DNA of 64,000 bases, taken from NCBI GenBank assembly GCA_905221605.1, contig CAJNDS010002120.1, positions 282,501-346,500 on the forward strand, read 5' to 3'. The notes beneath the pieces were generated by a model that did not search any database, had not been told where the DNA came from, and saw only the letters and a program-made list of their open reading frames with translations. A program made the position numbers and the translations under genes. This DNA comes from Symbiodinium natans. Lineage: Eukaryota > Sar > Dinophyceae > Suessiales > Symbiodiniaceae. Positions 54,001-62,700 of the stretch are shown in pieces. Each line of letters opens with the position of its first letter. Position 1 is the first letter of the stretch.

Positions 54001-54149
54001 TGAGCTTCGAGAGGTCAAACGCTCGCAAAACTCTCAGGGTCGGTGCAGAAGCCTCTGACCCCAATAGCCAATCTGTGCAGAGTGTAGTCTCGTGAAATTT
54101 CTACGTGTACTTTCGACAACCACCACAAGATACTACAAGCCCTGCATGG

Positions 54150-54421
54150 CCCATGCGCCTGTCGTCGCTCGGCCTCTGAGTCGTCGTCGTCATCACTGTC
54201 TTTTTCCAGCGAATTCCGGCGAGCAAAGTCTTGAACTCCAAAAGGCTCGGATATTCGTGCTCCTGCAGATTCAGGGGTGAACAGCCAGGGCCAGCTAGGG
54301 TAAGAGCCTACGGATTCTGTGCCTGGGGGTCCAAGGAAGTTGTAATCGTAATAGGGTGGGGCTCCGCCGAAACCTCCAGCATACAATGGCGGAAGATGAT
54401 GTTGCGGAGGAGGTGCCTGCA
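54150..54421 (-). CDS. Candidate upstream exon, proline- and acidic-rich
   Basis: After an acceptor CTTTCTGCAG the frame reads APPPQHHLPPLYAGGFGGAP, then YDYNFLGPPGTESVGSYPSWPWLF, and an acidic run EKDSDDDDDSEAERR. Composition (Pro, Tyr, Gly, acidic) fits the same kind of disordered protein as 52371-53220. The ends are approximate. No domain is recognised. Confidence 0.3.
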
Positions 54422-55021
54422 GAAAGATGCCGGGTACAGCAAGCATACATGACGAAACAATACACACATTTAATTAAACACCGTCAAAACTCTTGCAGCA
54501 GGGTTTGCTGGTGGTGCATTCCCTCCGGAGGGATTGGGAATGTTGTGAATGCTGTCGAAACACTGAGTCTCATATGCTAGACCCGCAATACCTTACAACG
54601 GTGACTCATGCAGAGAAACCGGCGCGAATTCATGTTTATGGTCAGACGCGCGATCCCACAGCTGCCAGGCCTGACTAGGCGGAGGCACTGATAGCAGCAG
54701 CCGATGCGGGTCCGAAGGGTCACCAAGGCCCGGGGTGGGAGCACCCTGCCGACAAGGCTGGCCTTGAGAAAGCTGCATGTGCCGACATGCATGGATGCAT
54801 GCAGTGGAACCTAAAGAGTTTAAGAATAGACTGCAACTTTCTCGATTTGGCCTAGAGTATGGGCGCGTCAGGTCCTCATGATATCGCATCTTGGGAGGGA
54901 AAGGGGGATTGGAAAACTCGGCTTCGGGTAAAGCAGTGGTGAGGCATGAAAGCTGCCTGGCCATGCGAGGTCTGCAAATGGAAGCTCAGCTAGCTACCCA
55001 GAGACTCCAAAACCCCTGAAC

Positions 55022-55180
55022 TCAGGAACATGCCTTAAAATGTGTCATCGGAACCCTAATTTATGACTTAAGGTACCCTTCATATATGCCTGAAAATGTA
55101 ATCGGAACCCTAAGATGATTTAAGGTATCTTCCATACATTCCTTGAAAAACAATAAGAGCCCTAATATGACTTAAGGCAT
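55022..55180. repeat. About 54-bp repeat, three diverged units
   Basis: ATCGGAACCCTAA...GACTTAAGGTA recurs at about 55047, 55101 and 55153. Confidence 0.6.
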
Positions 55181-55192
55181 GCAGTCTCCTGG

Positions 55193-55289
55193 CTGGTTCT
55201 TAGTAGGGAATGCGGGAATGAGGTACCCTATATCATGCCTTAAGGGGCATATGTAGGGCCTAATTCCCTCATTCCCTACTAAGAACCAG
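55193..55289. mobile_element. MITE-like element, family C
   Basis: 97 bp with perfect 20-bp inverted ends, CTGGTTCTTAGTAGGGAATG at the left and its complement at the right. The interior contains CATGCCTTAAGGGGCATATG, itself nearly palindromic. Confidence 0.8.
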
Positions 55290-55291
55290 GG

Positions 55292-55375
55292 GCCCTAAAC
55301 CCTAAACCCTAAACCCTAATCCCTAAACCCTAACCCTAAACCTTAAACCCTAAACCCTAAACCCTAAACCCTAAA
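55292..55375. repeat. Telomere-like array, CCCTAAA strand
   Basis: About 11 units, adjoining the palindromic element 55193-55289. Confidence 0.95.
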
Positions 55376-55511
55376 CGAACCAGGGGGTGTCTGGCCAACA
55401 CTTCGCAGTGTGAATGCTGAAGGCTGCACCCAGCTCAGGGCCCGGAGGTGGTCCAAGTGCCTCGGAGCAGTCCGCAAGCCCAACTCCGAAGCAAGCCAGA
55501 GCAGGCTAGAC

Positions 55512-55574
55512 CTAGGGTTTAGGGTTTAGGGTTTAGGGTTTAGCGCTTAGGGTTTAGGGTTTAGGGTTAGGGTG
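55512..55574. repeat. Telomere-like array, TTTAGGG strand
   Basis: About eight units. GCAAGCCCAACTCCGAAGCA before it recurs in near-identical form after it (about 55575). Confidence 0.93.
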
Positions 55575-55809
55575 CAAACCCAACTCCGAAGCAAGCCAGA
55601 GCAAGCTCGAGCCATCCTTGACCCCAGGTCAAGTAAGCCTCCGACTTCTTGGATAGGAGGCGGTGGCCCCCCAAAGAGCTGATACCTCAAAGCACCATCT
55701 GACCATTGAATTCAGCCCCTTTTTGCCACGACTATCTGGTTGTGCACTGTGCGCCCCCCCCCCCCTCCCCCATGGTACACGCGGCCCCATGGTATACGGT
55801 CTCCCCCTG

Positions 55810-55862
55810 CACCCTAAACCCTAAACCCTGAACACCCTCAAACCCCTAAAACCCTGTACAAT
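55810..55862. repeat. Telomere-like array, CCCTAAA strand, degenerate
   Basis: Two clean units, then diverged ones. Confidence 0.8.
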
Positions 55863-56191
55863 CCCTAATTCAACCAACCCACAACCACACCACAGGGGGG
55901 GACCTTCAGTGGGTGGGAGAGGACAGGGCCCTCGGGCGCAACCATATATCCCCAAGTTCCCCTAATTCTTGAGCACCCTGAAACCCTTTCCGACAAAGCA
56001 TAAGAAACTCGACCCACAGCCTGAGATAGTCTGAGCTCGAAGGATGGACAAGACAAAGGCGCTGCAGTTGCCCCAAACACAGCGCAAAACTGCCCGAGCG
56101 TTTCTCAGGTTTCTTTGAATGACATGGCTTTGGAGCTGCCTTGACGTGCTCTTCGTGCCCTTTCAACCTCTACTACAGCTACGTCTGACAT

Positions 56192-56218
56192 CCCTAAACC
56201 CTAAACCCTAAACCCCTG
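56192..56218. repeat. Telomere-like array, CCCTAAA strand
   Basis: Three units. Confidence 0.85.
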
Positions 56219-57025
56219 CTTGATCAGGCCTCAACAGTGCGAACCACCCGCCGTGCCTCGATTCCCCAAACATCGACTGGCCAGTCGGCGAAGGCGTCAT
56301 GAGTGGAGCACTCGCCTCAATACAGGTAAACAACAAACGTTATTTCAAAAAAATAGCGCGGCACTGGCACGTTGTTTCGCGCTGTTTGCTTCAACATCGG
56401 CCCGCTAAACCAACAATCTAAGTTTTTGTAACGAACAGACTTGTGTGTCACCATTTCGTGTCGTTAGAAACCTCAGGAGACACACATGCGATCTACCTTT
56501 CCCAGGCGATCGGTGAGGGAGTCAACAGAAGGAAACTTCAAACAAACAGAAGGTGGAAAATATCTCCGGGTGAGCAAAGTGGGGCGAAGTCCTAAACTCA
56601 GACGTTGTCTAAGACCAGATGGCATACGGGTAACATAGACGTGCGCGTAGAACCTGCATGCTCTACCCTTTGCAGCATCGGTGGCATTGAAGGCCGTTTC
56701 ATTCGACGGACCGATAGACCAACAGTGCAAGATGTGGAAGGTTCGTACCGAACCGACTGCTACCATTTGGGCCCATTCTCGTCAAAAGCGACCGCGACTC
56801 AGATGGACAGGACATCAAAACATGCTGTCGATTACATCGGCTGCGCGGACAATCCCACACGTCCGATGACTTCAGGTCAAAGATGGACCTGAGCCTGCCA
56901 TGTAAAGGCCGGAGTTGTGGCAAATGTTGGAAGCCGGTATGGGCTGCGAAAGTAGCGATGTCTCCCCAAATCTTGAGGCACCGGTTCGTCGATGGGAAGA
57001 TGGACACAGGGAGAGACAAACAGGC

Positions 57026-57054
57026 GCCTAAACCCTAAACCCTAAACCCTAAAC
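57026..57054. repeat. Telomere-like array, CCCTAAA strand
   Basis: Four units. Confidence 0.88.
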
Positions 57055-58004
57055 ACCCTGTCTCGCAGGGCGATTGCAAGTTATGGTTAGACTTGGTGTG
57101 GTTTGGGCTTTCAAGGTTTTTGGGCCTCTCGGGCGTTAGGACTGTCTACTTTATGGCAATCCTATTCGGAAGGGTTCGGTGTTGGCTACAGCTGAAACGC
57201 TGTCGGCAATGTTGGATCTAGTTTTCAGCCTGCTGTGCAACTTCACAAACTGCAGCCAGCACTGCAACACTTGCATGCGCAAGCTTCTTGCAAACCACGC
57301 GCGACTGGATGAGTTGGGAGATATTTGGGGATGGTTGCCAAGAGGCCAAGAAATTGTAGTATTGCCCTACTCGAACTCGAACTCGATTCCGCAGCGGTCT
57401 GGTCTGACCTACTAGCTAGCTGTTGTTCATGACATATGTCACGGCCGCTCTGTGGCGGCGGCTAACAGCTTCGGGTATGGACAGCAAGAGACGTCCCGCA
57501 GGAACCGGAGTTCAACTAGACTGCAGGCAAAACGGTCTCAAGCGCAACAGGGCCTACCTGGACCTACCGTGAACAAGAAAGAAGCGCGTGCTCACAAACT
57601 CAAACGGACGGTGTATGTACAAGGGATACTATTCTACGGCCGGTCTCACAGTTCGCTCACTCACAGGGCTAAACAGTGTGGGCACATTTGTGCCGCGAAT
57701 GTCCTGGGGCCGATGAGGGAGCGGCACCCCCGTGCTGATGGAGCAACGCATGACTGCATATGGTGGCATGGTTGAGAATAGGACTCGGTACACTAAAGAA
57801 GAAGAGCACAAAAACACTCGGGGAGAGTGTAGCTATCTCATTTTCGCATCGCTCAAGACTCCGTAGCAGGGCGACCCGGACATGAAATGCCGGTATCATG
57901 GTTCTGTGGCCGAAAGGTCGGCTTCACATGTGCCTTCCCTGTACATAGGAACAGAGACAAAGATTCAGACAGGGTTGCAAGCCTGTCCCCCCGTGCACCC
58001 TAGA

Positions 58005-58020
58005 TGGGGGTGCACCCCCA
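58005..58020. repeat. 16-bp perfect palindrome at the LINE 3' end
   Basis: TGGGGGTGCACCCCCA equals its own reverse complement. It lies about 30 bp beyond the stop of the USP-like region, and a related TAGGGTGCACGG lies beside it. It could form a hairpin in the element's 3' UTR, but no function is shown. Confidence 0.6.
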
Positions 58021-58048
58021 CTTTTGTGAGAAAAATAAGCTCTCATCG

Positions 58049-58420
58049 TCAGGCCGATCCGCCTTCCCCAGCAGGGGGCCTGCGGATGCAGCCAAGCACA
58101 TAACAGTTGGACTGGATTTCGGGGCTTAAGGTTTCAAGCCTTTCCGATGCGACACCGTCGTCCATGTACCAGGCATCTGTCCTGCCCGGTATCAAGCCAA
58201 CGGTTCTGTAGTGCCCTGTGAGAACTGTTTCACCCAGATGCACAATGATGGAAATGAGGTCATAGGCAAGCCAATCACACGCTATGCTGCTTTCATTTCT
58301 GAAGATCGGCAGGTGGACACAGCGATTGTGGAATGCAAGAGGCACACGGGTCTTCCTCGTGACACCATTGGTCGTGGTATATCTAGGTAGAAATGTGAGT
58401 CGGAGCTGTGCATAGCGCAT
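58049..58420 (-). CDS. Ubiquitin-specific-protease-like (C19) domain, C-terminal half with His box
   Basis: This continues the USP domain in the +1 frame relative to the N-terminal half; the two open frames overlap near 58390-58420. It contains VHLGETVLTGHYRTVGL followed by AWYMDDGV and NCYVLGCIRR. That is the USP His box pattern (H-x-G, then GHY, then W-Y-x-x-DD, then YxLxYxR). The catalytic His codon is at 58211-58213 and the DD gives the candidate Asp. It ends at the stop at 58049. The frame break relative to the N-terminal half suggests this copy is a broken gene, though a sequencing indel cannot be excluded. The order of Cys box, QxDxxEF and His box in adjacent frames on one strand makes the family call firm. 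Confidence 0.75.
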   Translation of the reverse strand: MRYAQLRLTFLPRYTTTNGVTRKTRVPLAFHNRCVHLPIFRNESSIACDWLAYDLISIIVHLGETVLTGHYRTVGLIPGRTDAWYMDDGVASERLETLSPEIQSNCYVLGCIRRPPAGEGGSA

Positions 58421-58883
58421 GCGGTTGGGCCTGCAGGCGCCAGCTAAGGATGAGGGTGTCCAGCTCCCCGTCTTGGATACCTCCAGGTGCTGCCAGAAGT
58501 AGCAATGGTGCAGCGGGCTCCCTGATTTCAGTAGTGCATCCCTCCTCAACTGCAACTCTCGCCTCCCAGTGAACGAGGCTATCAGTCCAAGCAAGCTTAG
58601 GGATGATGAACTGTATGAATTCACTCACGTCATGCTGTCTGGGCTGCGCCCAGCCTAGCATGTACATGCGGAGAAACATGGCTGCATCCCAGTGCGTTTT
58701 GGCAAGCGCCTTCTGCCAAGCATCAGGTATGCGGCTCCCCGGCCTGAGCTGTGCTTGCCACAGGGTGGCAGTAATGACGGAGTTGATGTAGCAAGTGTTG
58801 CCACTATTCTTAAGCTTGAGGCGAGAGACACTCGGCACACCAGCAGGTGGCCGTGCACTTCCTGCAGCGCTCAGATGTTTTCC
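58383..58883 (-). CDS. Ubiquitin-specific-protease-like (C19) domain, N-terminal half with catalytic Cys
   Basis: The frame is -1 relative to the preceding accessory ORF. It contains a USP Cys box, KNSGNTCYINSVI, with the candidate nucleophile Cys codon at 58791-58793. About 50 residues later is the second USP hallmark, QHDVSEFIQF (Q-x-D-x-x-EF, about 58617-58637). The segment then reaches a region resembling the USP finger/palm (LDTLILSWRLQAQPHALCTAP) and stops at 58383. USP enzymes remove ubiquitin from proteins. The same frame is open further upstream to 59768, but that stretch is Gly/Pro/Arg-rich low complexity antisense to nothing and overlaps the accessory ORF, so I treat it as a shadow. 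Separate translation or a -1 frameshift at GGAAAAC would be needed to express it. Confidence 0.75.
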   Translation of the reverse strand, partial: GKHLSAAGSARPPAGVPSVSRLKLKNSGNTCYINSVITATLWQAQLRPGSRIPDAWQKALAKTHWDAAMFLRMYMLGWAQPRQHDVSEFIQFIIPKLAWTDSLVHWEARVAVEEGCTTEIREPAAPLLLLAAPGGIQDGELDTLILSWRLQAQPHALCTAPTHIST

Positions 58884-59737
58884 AGGGCCTTTTGCAGTGC
58901 CATTGCCAGTCCGTGGCGTTGCTGGTTTGGCGGCTGCAGTTGCGCTCCCACCACATTCCACACCGCGCAGTTGGCCAACTGTCGCAGTTTCTGATGCAGG
59001 ATGTTTGCTCTCGGATCTCGCATGGCTACTTCGATGAGGAACACTGCTTTGTCGCCTTCCTGGGGCTCTTGCTTGGGACGCCTTTGGGCGCAGAACCTGG
59101 TGACCAGATCCGGAAGACACAGCTCGGCGACCTGGTTGATGAGCTCCGTCGCCTCTTCCACCTTCAGGCTCTTGGCTGTCGCCGACGGCTCCACCTGTTT
59201 GGTGGCCGAGTTCCACTCCTGATACACGAAGCGCTTCTGCTGGTCGAGCCACTGATGCTTCATCGCATTCTCCACGGCCGTGGGATCTCCCACCATCAGT
59301 TGGACTCTTGCCACGACCTCTTTCAGCAGGAGGCCCAGCGCAACGATTCTCATCGGGGGGACGTTCTCTCCTTTCTTCTGTTTTTGTTGCCATTCCTGCC
59401 CCGCCTTGAAAAGCGGCAGCAATATGGTTCCTGGGCCTTGTTGCTGGAGGTGGAAAGTGAAGGATGTGTCCAGGCGTAGACGGTTCAGGGCGTCCTCCTG
59501 CTGCAACGACAGATTTGCCAGGAGCGTCACCACCGAGTTCAGGTTCTCGTCTGCAATTTGCCGCCGGCCTCCCCGCTGTCCTCGCCGGGCCGCTTTGGGT
59601 CGCTTGTTCGGTGCGTTCTCGGTCTCCCGGTCCATTTCTCTCGGCTGCTTCGAGGTCTCTCTCATGTTCGTCGCTAGCCCTGGTAGTAGGTTGCCGAAGA
59701 CGCTCACCACTTCCGTCGTCATGTTCACAGTGTAGTC
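58871..59737 (-). CDS. Basic accessory protein of the LINE, function unknown
   Basis: An open frame of about 285 residues in the same frame as the endonuclease-RT ORF, directly after its TAG. The first ATG is at 59722 (MTTEVVSVFGN). The N-terminus carries a basic, Gly/Arg-rich patch (RPKAARRGQRGGRRQ), plausible for RNA binding. The rest is amphipathic and helix-rich, with conserved-looking Trp residues (HQWLDQQKRFVYQEWN, NCAVWNVVGAQL). Its composition is that of a folded protein. I know of no named domain that it matches; from general knowledge, similar ORFs follow RT genes in dinoflagellate LINEs. It ends at TGA 58871-58873, eleven bases before which lies GGAAAAC (58877-58883), where a -1 shift would enter the USP frame. 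It could be made by stop readthrough, by reinitiation, or not at all. Confidence 0.7.
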   Translation of the reverse strand, partial: DYTVNMTTEVVSVFGNLLPGLATNMRETSKQPREMDRETENAPNKRPKAARRGQRGGRRQIADENLNSVVTLLANLSLQQEDALNRLRLDTSFTFHLQQQGPGTILLPLFKAGQEWQQKQKKGENVPPMRIVALGLLLKEVVARVQLMVGDPTAVENAMKHQWLDQQKRFVYQEWNSATKQVEPSATAKSLKVEEATELINQVAELCLPDLVTRFCAQRRPKQEPQEGDKAVFLIEVAMRDPRANILHQKLRQLANCAVWNVVGAQLQPPNQQRHGLAMALQKALENI

Positions 59738-62700
59738 CTATCGGGCACATTGGAAGATCACATTGCATTGGAAGTAATGTCTGGAGGGGGAGGACCTGTC
59801 ACACCACGGGCAGATGCCATTTCGGAGGAGTCGGGGCTTGACCTGTGCACATCGCTCCTCAAGTTTGCCGTTGGCGGTGACTGCCCACACGTCCTTGTGG
59901 GCCCTAACTATGTGTCGCTTCAGAGCCGTGGGATCGGCGATCCATCGCTTGCAAACACAGCAGTGTTGCTTGAGGGACGACACAACATCGGCATCTAGCA
60001 GACTTTTCCAGCCTTGTTGCCGAGCTACATCAAGAACCAGCTTTTGGGCTATGGGAGGCGGCTCATTTGCAGTGGCCTCCTCTGGAGCTTTTGGATTGGC
60101 GCTAGTATCTGCTTCGGGGCCGACCGCGGCTCCCTGAGTACTGCATTCCGGATAAAGAACAGGGCAGTATCCTTTTTCAATATGTGCTTTAAGCCCAATC
60201 CATGCCCCGTATTTGAATTTACAGAAGGCACACTGGGGCAGACCATTCAGTGCGTGGTTTGCCGGATCAAAATTGAGCAGTTCTGGCTTATCTTCTGGGT
60301 GCTTCCATGCCTTATGCTGTCGGAGGCTAGTGATAGTGCGAAATTGCTGACTGCAACGCGGACAGGTATAAGGGTCTGACTCCTTATCTTCAGGAAGCTG
60401 CTCACCTGCATTCATCGAATGGAGTGAGTTGATAGCCAGCGCGAGCTGCGCCCGGACCTGTGGAAGGGCCCTAATGTCGCTGGGGCACTCTGCTGCAACT
60501 GTCTCAAGTGCGTCATGCATTCTCTGGCCTTGGTGAGCGAGCGCCTGTAGGGGGTCCTCAGCATTGAGATGCTTCTGGATCTGTTCATTGGTCACTAGGG
60601 TAAGATGCGCCGGCTTTTTGGCAATAGCCCGCATCTGTCTGGCAGCCATTGCACGAAGATGCTTGCGTCCTGTGGGTCTAACACCCACCGCCAGTAGCCC
60701 GTGCGCTGCTGAGCTCCACACCCCGGCTCTCCAGATTTGGTACCTGGGACGGTTGTGCGTTACGCGTCTAGAGTTGATGGCTTTGCGAAGCTGGCTATAT
60801 TGACCCCTCGCCTTACGCATACGTAGCTGGACAGTTTTCTCCTGGGCATCTCTATAGGAAATGACGGTACCAAGGTACTGATGTGTTTTCCTGAGGGGGA
60901 TCAGAATCTGCTCGCCGTGTTGCATGAAGGCAAGGTGTGGGAGTCTATCCTTGAAGACTTTAAGTTTCTGCAAAATCCTAATGGCATCTGCTCCCTTGGC
61001 GTGACACAGCACGACCGATTTGGTTGCGCTGAGAGTCATACCGTGGTCGTTAAAGGTTTGCACGACTTTTTGGATGCCGCTAATGGCACCCAGAAGGTCT
61101 TCGGCGCTTTTTAACGTCCATGCAGCTAAGGCGTCGTCGGCGTAAAAAGTGAACAGCTGCGTTACCCAGTCCCAGCCTAGGCGCTCCGCTGGTGTGTCGA
61201 TGATAGCAATTGTGTGTGCCACAAACAAATACGGCGCGACCGTACAGCCTTGTTTGATGCCTCGCGTGGTCGTGACGTGGTCTTCATGAACGCCCACTGA
61301 GCAGTGACACCTTGCCTCAAAATGGAACTGCATAAGAAGTTGCACCAGCGTTTCGGAGACCCCTAGGCGTCTCAGGCTAGTGGCAAGGGCAGTGCGAGGT
61401 ACATTGTCGAACGCCCCCTCAAGGTCAAGGGAGAAGCATATGCCTCCTGCGCATTTAACCTGGGTAGCTCCGGCATGAAGGTCATATATGCTTTGTTTGC
61501 TCAGGGTCGCATACGCACGTGCCTCTCTCAGGTGGTTATGCACTCTCAGTAAGGCGTCTAGAACCCCTCTGCCGGCAGTATATGCAAATTGCGGTCGAGT
61601 GACCAGCGCTTCCTCAAGAAGTGGTCGGATGTGTTCTCTCAGCAGAGCACATACCGATTTCGAGAGAGGGTGGGAGAGTCCTATGGGACGAAGCCCGGAC
61701 GGGCGGCTGGGGTCTTTCTGTGGTTTAGGCAACCATACGAGGTATGTGTCTTTCCACACGTGTGGGATGACGCAGAGGGAATCCTCCCCCCAGGATCGCA
61801 TCAGGATGGGTTCCAGTGTTTTGGCTACCTGGTCACGGCACAATCTCCAAACTGCTGCCGGGGCCGACATCTTCGGCACCCCTTTGCGAAATGGTAGTTT
61901 TCCTAGGGCCCAAACGAGGTCTTTGGCCTGAACAAGAATGGGTTCAGTGACTCGGTGATTGGGCAAATAGTCTTCTCCTTGACAAAACTTGTTTCTGCTG
62001 TGCTTAATGAGCTCAGCCAGTTGTTCTTTGGGAGTGAGGATTTCTCCCTTTTCGCTGCGAATGTGTGTGCGCGCGAAGGGTTTCCAGGGAGCTAATTTTC
62101 TAGCGCTCATCCACACTTTCCTTTGATCACCCTTAGCGGCAGCAACTTGTAGGTCCTCGGCGACAGCCTGCAGCTTTTCACGCTTAATTTTCTTGGCAGT
62201 TTGTTTCATCGCTTTAGAGGCCACGCGAAACTCAGTGTACTTTTTCCATTTCCGGAGAGTTTCGATTAAGCTGTTCGCTTTGGTGGATTTCCATTCCTTG
62301 TACTTAGCCCACATCTCTTTCGCGGTGTGCTTAAACTGCGGATTCTGCGAAACGCGGTTGTCAACTTCAGGTTCGGGAGGGTAGACGGTTTGCATGTGTT
62401 CTTTCATGATCTCATCCACCTGCCGCGTAAAGCTGTGAAGATGCAAGTCAGGGTCCAGCTTCTGAATATCCGCGTCGATGAGGTGCTTTAACTTCTTAGC
62501 CCGATCATCTGCCTGCGCAATGGAGTCTTGGATGCATTGCCTAGACGCCATCGAAGGTTTGACTGGGTTCGGGAGACGACATGGCGCGACTCTACGGATG
62601 TGAGCCTGCACTGGGATGTGGTGATTGGCCTTCCACTTTCCGAGGGCGACTTGATGCATGGGTCTGCTGTGTCTAGCAGTGCGAGTCGCGTGCTGAACCC

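Larger units (their letters stand above)
55863..57989. other. No recognisable gene
   Basis: Two small telomere-like arrays; overlapping short frames without domains. Confidence 0.45.

Noticed and set aside
58884-59768. N-terminal 290 residues of the minus-strand frame that ends in the USP Cys half
   Set aside because: Low-complexity Gly/Arg/Pro-rich sequence overlapping the better-supported accessory ORF in another frame.
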